Source of the DNA: Photorhabdus luminescens subsp. luminescens
GTDB lineage: Bacteria; Pseudomonadota; Gammaproteobacteria; Enterobacterales; Enterobacteriaceae
NCBI RefSeq assembly: GCF_001083805.1
Contig: NZ_JXSK01000001.1
Location: forward strand, 558,001-622,000
Direction: 5' to 3'
DNA: 64,000 bases
Each line of letters begins with the position of its first letter. The first letter of the stretch is position 1. The notes beneath the pieces were generated by a model. It saw only the letters and a list, made by a program, of their open reading frames with translations. It was not told the origin of the DNA and did not search any database. Position numbers and translations under genes: made by a program. Of the stretch, positions 55,001 to 62,285 are shown piece by piece.

Positions 55001-56851
55001 TTACGCCAGTATTATATTATCTACCAATAAGCTGTCCATGCTGACGCCAATCAAAGTGACTGAGTTTTGGCCGAAAGTAAACACCAAATTATTGTCCACC
55101 ATAGAAGCATGATCCAGATAATTACTTTTATCACTGCTGCCTTCGGTACCCAAGAACACCAATTTATCGGTCTTATTGTAGCCATAGATGATATCTTGCC
55201 CAAACTCGCCGTTGAACAGGAAAGTATTGTTATTACCCTGACTTTTCATGACATCGTTGCCTTCACCACCGACGAAAACATTATTGTTGCCGAAGCCGAT
55301 CAACGTATCATCACCATCCAGACCGAACAGCCAGCTACCGGAGGTTTTAGAAGTCAGTGTATCATTCCCATCGTTGCCGGTTACTGAATTAGCGTATTTC
55401 GTTACTCCACGGCTGGAATACAAACCATCGGCTTTAACTTGAGAATCCACCTGTTTAGTCAGAAATAGCCAGGTACTTTCCTTACTTCTTATCGTCGAAA
55501 TATCCGTAGCAACGGTGATACCACCTTGTGCATCACGCACATACAATGTCCCTGCCTTGTCATAGGCTATTTCTGCATTTTTTAGTGACTTCTGTAAGTC
55601 AAAGGTATTATGACCTTTTCCGCCGGCAATCATGTTAAATCCCCCGTCATCACGGAAGATATCATTGCCATCGCGCCCTTCCAGATAATCGTTTCCTCTA
55701 CCACCTTTAATGAGGTCGTTGCCGTCGGTACCAATAACAAAAGTACTACCTGTGTGTTTCTCAGCATTCCGGTTCAAATCTTGTACCCAAGTATTTTCAC
55801 GGGTGACATTGGAAAGATTGCTGACAACAATAGTAGAGTCTTTATGAGTTAGATTGTAGAACGTTGACTCCATAATACGTTGCATGCCGCTCTGATAAAA
55901 CGGCGTCACATGCGAAACCCAGGTTGACAGATTAGCAATAGAGAAGGGCAATATATTCCACCAATTTGATGCATAGTGATCGTTAAAGTTAACAATATTA
56001 TTTGTAGCCGAATCCCTTGGTACATCGTGAACACCTGGGGAGAACGCATCAACGGTGGTGCCGTTTAATACACGGAATACGGGATCATTTTCATATCCTA
56101 CATTCAGCACCTTGTTACCTATTTCATACTGTGATGGCGAAGCGAAAGAGATATAATTCGACTGAGAGTAGAATCCCCCCCATTTCGTATCGCTAGACTC
56201 CGCCATACTATTCACAGCTAACCCACCCAAACTATGGCCGCTGACCACAACGTCATTGCCTGTCAAACCGTGAGCTTTGGCATAATTAGCCACATGGTCC
56301 AGCAGCCGACCAAAAGCGTTTGGCGTGTAGTCATTCGAATAGTCTTTCTTACCCAAAGCTACCAGCACATTATTCATAATGTCGCCGAATGTATCGGTAA
56401 TAACTGACTCTCGAGGACCACTCGTACCACGAAACGCAATGCCAATAGAAATCAAATTACCATCAGCATCATATTTTCCCATTACCTCTGCCTGAGCAGT
56501 GGAATGACTTGATTTTTCGCCAAAAAAAGTACCGCGGGCATCAGTTTTACCCTGATAGCCTAACTCATCAGCACTGATAGTAAACCATCCCGATTCATTG
56601 AGTTTATCTCGTGCCTGTTTTTCTGCGTCCGGATTCCAAGGCAATTTAGGTGTGATACCCTGCGATGTCGTGCTGCCGAGAAGTGCGGTCACCAATGTTA
56701 ATGGCATCCCTAAACCATAACCATAATTGTAATACCCCTCAGCAAATCCGCTGCCCAGATTATGGTAAGCATATCCGGAGATAATTTTTGCGTCGGAAAA
56801 TAACTCTTTGGAAGTAGTGTCATCAAAGTCTTTGTACTGAAAAACACCCAT
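55001..56851 (-). CDS. RTX lipase, family I.3 (Serratia LipA / polyurethanase type)
   Basis: 616 residues, closely matching the Serratia marcescens type I-secreted lipase in layout. The catalytic residues fall at the same numbers as in that enzyme: Ser207 (GHSLGG), Asp256 and His314. The oxyanion region IAFRGTSGPRES is intact. From about 371 come glycine/aspartate nonapeptide repeats (GTDGNDLIKGGRGNDYLEG and later copies) that bind calcium. The C-terminus ends in a hydrophobic stretch (SMDSLLVDNIILA) typical of uncleaved type I secretion signals. It hydrolyses triacylglycerols or esters outside the cell, useful inside an insect cadaver. No ABC exporter is adjacent, so it must rely on a secretion system encoded elsewhere. 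The ATG follows AAGGAT. Confidence 0.94.
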   Translation of the reverse strand: MGVFQYKDFDDTTSKELFSDAKIISGYAYHNLGSGFAEGYYNYGYGLGMPLTLVTALLGSTTSQGITPKLPWNPDAEKQARDKLNESGWFTISADELGYQGKTDARGTFFGEKSSHSTAQAEVMGKYDADGNLISIGIAFRGTSGPRESVITDTFGDIMNNVLVALGKKDYSNDYTPNAFGRLLDHVANYAKAHGLTGNDVVVSGHSLGGLAVNSMAESSDTKWGGFYSQSNYISFASPSQYEIGNKVLNVGYENDPVFRVLNGTTVDAFSPGVHDVPRDSATNNIVNFNDHYASNWWNILPFSIANLSTWVSHVTPFYQSGMQRIMESTFYNLTHKDSTIVVSNLSNVTRENTWVQDLNRNAEKHTGSTFVIGTDGNDLIKGGRGNDYLEGRDGNDIFRDDGGFNMIAGGKGHNTFDLQKSLKNAEIAYDKAGTLYVRDAQGGITVATDISTIRSKESTWLFLTKQVDSQVKADGLYSSRGVTKYANSVTGNDGNDTLTSKTSGSWLFGLDGDDTLIGFGNNNVFVGGEGNDVMKSQGNNNTFLFNGEFGQDIIYGYNKTDKLVFLGTEGSSDKSNYLDHASMVDNNLVFTFGQNSVTLIGVSMDSLLVDNIILA

Positions 56852-57458
56852 GATGCATATCCTTGTTAAGTTAAAATAAGGTTAAAAAAGTGTTTTAAAA
56901 ATATTAACCAGCTAGGTAAGTATAGATTGATGTAGATCATTTAAAGAGTAATTGTCTAAAAATTTATAAATTAGTGAGCCATAATGAAAATTTAATATTT
57001 TTACAAAACTTGTATTGAATAAATCTAGTTTATATGCTAATTGGTCTCGCGGGTGAGAATAAACACACTGACATATCTATTATCATCGTTGATAGTTTTT
57101 AGAAGTGACTAAATTAATAGATAACTATATGACATGACAAAGAGAGATTGATTCCATTTAATATTCTTGAAAAATATAGATGTGTGGATTGTGGTAGAAA
57201 ATATTATCGCTGATTTATTTAATTTAATTGATTAAAGAAAGATAATTAAAACCCGTTATTCCATATAATGTCTTAACGTTCTTGAATATTGATTCAATAT
57301 AAATTAATTCATGATATTGATATTCATTCTCCATATTAAAATAAGTCTCCATTACACCATCAATATAAACTCATTAATAAAAAATTCATGAAATAATTTA
57401 TTTTTCATTTAAAGCAAGTGGTTAAATTAACATTACGTGTTGCATTCAAACAAAAGGA
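56852..57458. other. AT-rich intergenic region upstream of the lipase
   Basis: I see no gene, repeat or RNA in this stretch. It presumably includes the lipase promoter on its left side. Confidence 0.5.
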
Positions 57459-57524
57459 TTATTTTAAATCGGCTAATGGATATATATCAGCGAAAGCAGA
57501 TGGAGACCAAATCAAACGTGGCAT
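57459..57524 (-). pseudogene. Truncated ParE/RelE-type toxin
   Basis: ATG at 57524 encodes MPRLIWSPSAFADIYPLADLK and stops after 21 codons. The opening I-W-S-P-x-A-x-x-D-I is the conserved N-terminus of ParE/RelE-superfamily toxins. It overlaps the end of the upstream antitoxin gene by 13 bases, as in intact modules. The rest of the toxin, including all catalytic or gyrase-binding residues, is gone. Confidence 0.75.
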
Positions 57525-57781
57525 TCAGGTAACTCCGCATCTTCTCCTGCTTCGAGCTTAGCTAACCAGTCATCCGCTTCTTCAAGCGTCAGGTGTAGTC
57601 CATTTTCTTGATATGCTTCCCAAGCATGCAACGCATCCTGTTTGAAAGATTCACGTTTTTCTTCACGCTCTACATAATCACATATAGCTTCACGCATTAT
57701 CCAATGAGCTGAACGATGTCGCACTTCTGCCAAATACTGGATCCGGCTTTTCAAGTTATCGTCATTTACTGAGGTTGCCAT
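57512..57781 (-). CDS. RHH antitoxin of a ParE-type module
   Basis: 89 residues. An N-terminal ribbon-helix-helix (DNLKSRIQYLAEVRHRSAHW then IMREAICDYVE) would bind its own promoter. The acidic C-terminal part (LTLEEADDWLAKLEAGEDAE) resembles toxin-binding tails. It is first of a two-gene module whose toxin is now only a 21-codon stub, so it is probably an orphan antitoxin. It could still neutralise related toxins in trans (inference). The promoter region contains AAAAGGTAATACCTTTT just upstream of the start, a clear self-complementary operator candidate. Confidence 0.85.
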   Translation of the reverse strand: MATSVNDDNLKSRIQYLAEVRHRSAHWIMREAICDYVEREEKRESFKQDALHAWEAYQENGLHLTLEEADDWLAKLEAGEDAELPECHV

Positions 57782-57799
57782 TTTCTTCCACCTTAGTAT

Positions 57800-57820
57800 T
57801 AAAAGGTAATACCTTTTAAT
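57800..57820. promoter_or_regulatory. Palindromic operator candidate of the RHH antitoxin
   Basis: AAAAGGTAATACCTTTT is a near-perfect inverted repeat (AAAAGGTA/TACCTTTT around a single base). It begins about 20 bases upstream of the antitoxin start, where RHH antitoxins normally bind to autoregulate. Confidence 0.6.
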
Positions 57821-57874
57821 ACTGTATCATGAAATCTCCGCTTTGCTACCAACCAGGTAAAGAAAACCTTCGTT

Positions 57875-57992
57875 TTTCACTTGGTTGGGGCATTGGCTGA
57901 ACTTGAACGTAATCTAACAAAGGGAAAGGACGCAAGCCAGACTTAAAGCTGCACGAGCCAGAGGGCAGAAGAGGAGGAATGACTAAAATTTG
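57875..57992 (+). pseudogene. Relic of a serine site-specific recombinase (invertase/resolvase)
   Basis: In one frame 57875 onward reads FHLVGALAELERNL, and after a one-base shift 57930 onward reads TQARLKAARARGQKRR. Together they match the conserved E-helix region of Hin/Pin/Tn3-resolvase proteins (FHxxGALAEFERNLIxERTxAGLxAARARG). No N-terminal catalytic domain is left. It is a decayed trace of a mobile element between the two toxin-antitoxin loci. Confidence 0.7.
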
Positions 57993-58053
57993 CTCCCCTT
58001 AGCATTATGTAGTAACGTACCTACATAAATTAGCGATTATACCGAGGTGCACC

Positions 58054-58308
58054 ATGTCAATCACAACCTTATCGAGTCGGGAGCTTAATCAAGACGTCAG
58101 CAGGGCAAAAAAGGCGGCTAAAAGCGGTCCAGTATTCATCACAGATCGTGGCAAACCGGCACATGTCCTGCTAACCATTGAAGAATATCAACGAATCACC
58201 AAGCAGCGTCGGAATATCGCTGATGCTTTAGCAATGCCCGGTGTTGAAGATATTGAATTCAATCCACCACGTGTTTCCATTAATAGCCGTCCAGCCAATT
58301 TCTCATGA
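58054..58308 (+). CDS. Phd/YefM-family antitoxin
   Basis: 84 residues. The opening LSSRELNQDVSRAKKAAKSG and the block GPVFITDRGKPAHVLLTIEEY are hallmarks of Phd/YefM antitoxins, which bind DNA with their N-terminus and toxin with their C-terminus. It overlaps the PIN toxin gene as ATGA, so the two are co-translated. Confidence 0.92.
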   Translation: MSITTLSSRELNQDVSRAKKAAKSGPVFITDRGKPAHVLLTIEEYQRITKQRRNIADALAMPGVEDIEFNPPRVSINSRPANFS

Positions 58309-58724
58309 TGTATGTTCTTGATACTAATATTGTCTCCGAACTTCGGAAAGTTCGAGTGGGTAAGGCTAATGCCGGTGTGGCTGCATGGGCTGAAAGTGTT
58401 GATGCAACAGAGCTCTTCCTGTCAGCCATTACCATTATGGAGCTGGAAACCGGCATCTTACAGATTGAACGACGAGACATAACCCAAGGCGCATTATTGC
58501 GCTCATGGTTCAACCACCATGTAATACCAGAATTTACTGGTCGGATCTTGCCAGTAGATATGGCTGTGGCTCAACGGTGCGCCCGGTTGCATGTCCCAGA
58601 TCCATGCTCAGAGCGTGATGCACTTATCGCCGCAACCGCGCTGGTTCATGGTATGACTGTCGTCACACGAAATGTGATTGATTTTGAATTGACCGGCGTG
58701 CCAATATTAAATCCTTGGGTTTAA
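58305..58724 (+). CDS. vapC: VapC-type PIN-domain toxin ribonuclease
   Basis: 139 residues. PIN acidic residues are in YVLDTNIVSELRK (first Asp), SAITIMELETG (Glu) and CSERDALIAATALVHG (Asp), followed by TRNVIDFE. VapC toxins cut tRNA or rRNA unless bound by their antitoxin. The pair with a Phd-type antitoxin is a common combination. Start at 58305 overlaps the antitoxin stop; a second ATG follows immediately. Confidence 0.92.
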   Translation: MMYVLDTNIVSELRKVRVGKANAGVAAWAESVDATELFLSAITIMELETGILQIERRDITQGALLRSWFNHHVIPEFTGRILPVDMAVAQRCARLHVPDPCSERDALIAATALVHGMTVVTRNVIDFELTGVPILNPWV

Positions 58725-58741
58725 GGATGATAAAATATTTA

Positions 58742-58783
58742 AATATTCATGTTTATATTAATCAGGAAATAAACATGAATATT
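58742..58783 (+). terminator. Long inverted repeat after vapC
   Basis: AATATTCATGTTTAT at 58742-58756 pairs perfectly over 15 bases with 58769-58783 around a 12-base loop, followed by GATTTATTTATT. Its place 18 bases after the stop fits a terminator; the stem is AT-rich. Confidence 0.6.
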
Positions 58784-59052
58784 GATTTATTTATTAAAAA
58801 TAAAAACGCTTTCATATTTCAACCTTAATGTCATATAAATTAATTTTCCATAAAAATATGGAAATAATAATTCATATACATCAATTTGTTTATTCTCTCC
58901 TTATACAAAAATAATTAACCCTGTAAGTTATAAAAACACTCCATTATTATTTTTATGAACTAGACTATGATTGGCGCCAATGGATAAAGTTATCTGCACG
59001 ATAATTTAATATATTGATTACATAAGAAAACAATTTAATTAAAGAGGGGTGT
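58784..59052. other. AT-rich gap upstream of the tail-fibre gene
   Basis: No gene seen. An AAAGAGGGG ribosome site lies just before the tail-fibre start. Confidence 0.4.
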
Positions 59053-60066
59053 ATGAGCCAAAAAAATGATTTTAAAGCTTTTTCCATTAGTAATAATGCT
59101 AATGTAGTGAGTCAAGAAAAATATGAAGAAAATCAGAGTTTGCAGGTAGGATTCCCACCAGAAAATATCTCTACACATGTATTAAATAAGGCGTTACGCC
59201 AATCATCAACAATAGCTTCTGTGATAGCTAATTTTATCGCGACACAATCTGGCGATGATGTTTTGGATGATGGTGATCTAGCTAAACTCACTGCCCAATT
59301 AAACCAAGCGTTAAAACAGAAAGTTACAACAGAAATTCCCAGTGCCTCATTGACACAAAAAGGCGTTGTTCAACTGACCAATGAAATTGGCAATAATGAC
59401 ACATTAGCAGTGACACAAAAGCTAGTTCAGGAAATTATCAATTCATTGCGTGAAAATATTGATAGCAAAGTATCCAATAGCCGGAAAATAAATGGTAAAG
59501 CATTGACTGAGGATATTAATCTGAATGCAAGTGATGTAGGGGCTTATACTCGAACAGATGTATACACTCGCTCAGAAGTATATACACGAGCAGAAGTAGA
59601 TAAACTGATTAAAACAGCCAGTGAAATTCCTATTGGTGCTCCTATTCCCTGGCCGTTAACGCATCCACCTATCGGCTATTTCACTTGTAATGGCTCCGCT
59701 TTTAATAAATTACAGTACCCGAAGTTAGCAGAAGCTTATCCTGATGGCAGATTGCCCGATTTAAGAGGCGAGTTTATTCGTGGTTGGGATGATGGACGTG
59801 GAGTAGATAGCGGGCGCAGAATTTTAACATTACAGAATGATGCGATTAGGAACATCACAGGTATAATCGATAACATAGCTCATGGAATTTCTCGTTATTC
59901 GTCAGCATCAGGGGCTTTTGTGAGAGTACATGGGAACGATACAGGTAACGCGCGAGGAGGAGGCTATACTGGAAAATTCACGTTGGATGCATCACGTGTT
60001 GTCCCAACAGCAAACGAAAACCGCCCCCGTAATATCGCCTTTAACTACATTGTAAAGGCGGAATAA
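59053..60066 (+). CDS. Phage-type tail fibre / tail collar protein
   Basis: 337 residues. The middle contains the tail-collar motif GAPIPWPLTHPPIGYFTCNG then RLPDLRGEFIRGWDDGRG, as in many prophage tail fibres and R-type bacteriocins, and the end NRPRNIAFNYIVKA is the usual C-terminus. Just before the collar lie three tandem six-residue repeats (YTRTDV, YTRSEV, YTRAEV; residues 165-182), encoded by three 18-base repeats. The N-terminal 90 residues would attach to a baseplate. No other tail gene or fibre-assembly chaperone is present, so it is an orphan, either prophage residue or a borrowed receptor-binding module. A clear terminator follows. Confidence 0.88.
   Translation: MSQKNDFKAFSISNNANVVSQEKYEENQSLQVGFPPENISTHVLNKALRQSSTIASVIANFIATQSGDDVLDDGDLAKLTAQLNQALKQKVTTEIPSASLTQKGVVQLTNEIGNNDTLAVTQKLVQEIINSLRENIDSKVSNSRKINGKALTEDINLNASDVGAYTRTDVYTRSEVYTRAEVDKLIKTASEIPIGAPIPWPLTHPPIGYFTCNGSAFNKLQYPKLAEAYPDGRLPDLRGEFIRGWDDGRGVDSGRRILTLQNDAIRNITGIIDNIAHGISRYSSASGAFVRVHGNDTGNARGGGYTGKFTLDASRVVPTANENRPRNIAFNYIVKAE
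59545..59598 (+). repeat. Three 18-base tandem repeats inside the tail-fibre gene
   Basis: TAT/TAC-ACN-CGN-NCN-GAN-GTA is repeated three times, giving YTR[TSA][DE]V. Synonymous differences show the repeats are not fresh duplications. Confidence 0.85.
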
Positions 60067-60085
60067 TAATGACCTAAGAATATAA

Positions 60086-60118
60086 AAGCTCATCAGGTAA
60101 GATGAGCTTGCTTATTTT
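60086..60118 (+). terminator. Terminator of the tail-fibre gene
   Basis: AAGCTCATC pairs with GATGAGCTT over 9 bases around a 6-base loop, followed by GCTTATTTT. It starts 20 bases after the stop codon. Confidence 0.8.
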
Positions 60119-60226
60119 CCAGCCACACTCAAATTTGGATTGAGCATTATCGCCATATTTAAAAATCCCTGATGGGCAAGAATACGGTTCCTATGCTCTG
60201 AAAAAGTAGCTTTCCAGTTCGGTATG

Positions 60227-60481
60227 TTATTGATGAGCAAGTTCATCATCAGAACGAGGCACTTCTCCACCTGTCCGGAACAGGATATCCCTGAATGCTT
60301 TCATATCAGCAGTTTTGGCACGGTCTGAAAAAAATCGCTCAGTTTCCAGAGCAGAAATTTTTTCCGCAACTGCGATAGCAATAAACTGGTTAACACTGGT
60401 ACGATCACGCTTTGCCACTCTTGTGACTTCCTCTCTCAAGGATTTCGGTAATCGCAGTGGATAGGTTGATGTTTCACTCAT
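60227..60481 (-). CDS. RHH-type antitoxin partner of the PIN toxin
   Basis: 84 residues. The opening STYPLRLPKSLREEVTRVAK then DRTSVNQFIAIAVAEKI is a ribbon-helix-helix DNA-binding domain of the HicB/Arc class. It starts inside the last codons of the PIN gene (8-base overlap), so the order is toxin first, antitoxin second, the reverse of most modules. Confidence 0.85.
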   Translation of the reverse strand: MSETSTYPLRLPKSLREEVTRVAKRDRTSVNQFIAIAVAEKISALETERFFSDRAKTADMKAFRDILFRTGGEVPRSDDELAHQ

Positions 60482-60902
60482 TTCTCACTCTCCTAATAGC
60501 AATGGCCGGTGTTAGAACCTCAATATTAAACGTTCTAGGTACAGTACCATAGTCGCGTAAATTAAAGGTTACAATGGCATTAGCTCTGCCATTAACCGCT
60601 GCCTCCAGTACCATTTCATCATTGGGATCACGGAGCATTGGTCGCCATAAATAATGCGTTTTGACCGGCTCAATCAATGCTGCAAGCCCATCAACGAAAA
60701 CATGAGCTTGCTTCTGAGTTAGGCCCGCCGCAATCCAATGCACAGGCATAGTACACTTTGCCTCATACTCAAAAAATAGCGGGACACTGGCCAATGACAC
60801 AATCTTGTTATCTAAGGCTGCCCCTAACAGAGCAGCAGATGCACCACTTGGGCTACGCATGGCAGCTACGATGACATCAGTATCTAAAACGAATCTATTC
60901 AT
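60474..60902 (-). CDS. PIN-domain putative toxin (COG1569-type)
   Basis: 142 residues. MNRFVLDTDVIVAAMRSPSG gives the first PIN aspartates, VPLFFEYEAKC the glutamate, and MLRDPNDEMVLEAAVNGRAN the later acidic pair, with IVTFNLRDY at the end. This PIN subgroup is paired with RHH antitoxins; target RNA is unknown. Third toxin-antitoxin-type locus within 3.5 kb. Confidence 0.87.
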   Translation of the reverse strand: MNRFVLDTDVIVAAMRSPSGASAALLGAALDNKIVSLASVPLFFEYEAKCTMPVHWIAAGLTQKQAHVFVDGLAALIEPVKTHYLWRPMLRDPNDEMVLEAAVNGRANAIVTFNLRDYGTVPRTFNIEVLTPAIAIRRVRNE

Positions 60903-61729
60903 GCTTTGAAATATATGTCACATCACATACGATGTCAAACTTTCAAAACGCATAAGTAAAAAAACCTCGTTTTATTAACCATCTCATGCAATCCCTAAAA
61001 ATCAATGAGTTTGATTAAAGTTAAATAATTTTCCAAAATGGTGCTACACCTTATCTACTAACAACCCTATGTATAACAATGGATTGAAGAAAACCACGTG
61101 TAGCGGAATTATGAAACCTTATTTAATGGTTAATATAAGTCGAATAGATATTTCATTAGTACTAAACATTAACTGACCTAAAAAGACATAAAAATAATAA
61201 CGCTAAAACTTTACCAACATCAAATATTAATAAAGCGCTGTTTTTCAGTCAGCGCTTTGATTCAATAAAAACTCGTAAAGTATTTTGTTTTTCTTCCAAA
61301 GCTCATCCAAAGTTAAATTGAATTTTAATTCCATCCATATTTATATTTTTCTGACTCGTCAGATTCTCATTATTAAAAACGGCGAAATGAAAAATAAGAC
61401 AAGTATGAAAATACATTTTTACCACGATGTGCTTTATCGATTTTTCCGCATAAATACAATCAGTTACAAAACAACACAAAATCGCAGATATTATATTTCA
61501 CCCTGAGACTATTGCATTAAACTAATATTCGTGAGAATTTATTCCCCGCCGAAATACGGTGGGTTTTAAATATCATTAAATGCGTCACGGCATATTTACT
61601 TGCTATAAATAGTATTAATTGATCTCTCCATTTATTTCTCATCTTATTATTCGGCTATTTAATCAGGTTTGGTGCGGTTTAACGTAAGTAAGTTTGCACT
61701 TCCTGTCATATATAAAGGTAAAAGGTGCC
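60903..61729. other. AT-rich region upstream of the T6SS genes
   Basis: No convincing gene. A 73-codon frame at 61285-61506 is lysine/isoleucine-rich and has no ribosome site, so I discount it. A 9-base hairpin AAAGCGCTG/CAGCGCTTT lies at 61232-61258 without a T-run. The T6SS promoter should lie in the right part. Confidence 0.45.
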
Positions 61730-62278
61730 ATGAATACTCAACGTAAGCTTGATAAAGTCAGACCGCCCCGAGTTCAGATTACTTATGATGTTGAATTAGG
61801 CGGCGCGGTCGAGAAAAAAGAATTGCCTTTGGTTATTGGTGTTGTTGGGCAATTTGCTGAGCAATCTATTCCCATGCGTGAACGTCGTTTCATGCATGTT
61901 GATAAAGATAACTTTAATGCAGTGATGGAAGGTTTGTCGCCTTCATTGGAATTACAAGTTGAAAGCGCGCTGCCGGGTCAGAGCGGATTTATTAATGTCG
62001 ATTTGCAATTTAAATCAATGGCTGACTTTACCCCAGAGAATTTGGCGAAGCAGATAGAACCGCTGCGCAATTTATTGGAAGTACGCAGCAAACTCAGTGA
62101 TCTGAAAGGCCGTGCATTGAGCAATGAAAAATTGCGTGACCGTCTGGCGGAAATTCTGGCTGAACATGCGGATAAATTACCGCCGATAAATGAAGAAGCA
62201 GAAACCACCACAGAAAATACAGCGGATGACGTCACTCCGGAAAATAACAATACCCCGGAAAATAACAATGCACAGTGA
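61730..62278 (+). CDS. tssB: T6SS contractile sheath small subunit TssB (VipA)
   Basis: 182 residues from the ATG at 61730 (a frame opening at 61694 has no ribosome site; AAAGGT precedes the chosen start). RPPRVQITYDVELGGAVEKK, ELPLVIGVVGQF and the later SMADFTPENLAKQIEPLRNL are highly conserved TssB blocks. With TssC it forms the cytoplasmic sheath that contracts to fire the Hcp/VgrG needle. First gene of the type VI cluster visible here. The C-terminal tail is Asn/Glu/Thr-rich with a short TPENNN repeat. Confidence 0.95.
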   Translation: MNTQRKLDKVRPPRVQITYDVELGGAVEKKELPLVIGVVGQFAEQSIPMRERRFMHVDKDNFNAVMEGLSPSLELQVESALPGQSGFINVDLQFKSMADFTPENLAKQIEPLRNLLEVRSKLSDLKGRALSNEKLRDRLAEILAEHADKLPPINEEAETTTENTADDVTPENNNTPENNNAQ

Positions 62279-62285
62279 GGACAGC

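Noticed and set aside
60116-60251. 45-codon minus-strand frame overlapping the end of the RHH antitoxin gene (contains FLNMAIMLNPNLSVAGK)
   Set aside because: Short, no family match, and probably chance 3' sequence of the operon.
61232-61258. 9-base hairpin AAAGCGCTG/CAGCGCTTT as a terminator
   Set aside because: No gene ends nearby on either strand and no T-run follows.
61285-61506. 73-codon frame upstream of tssB
   Set aside because: Low-complexity Lys/Ile/Asn composition in AT-rich DNA, and no ribosome site.
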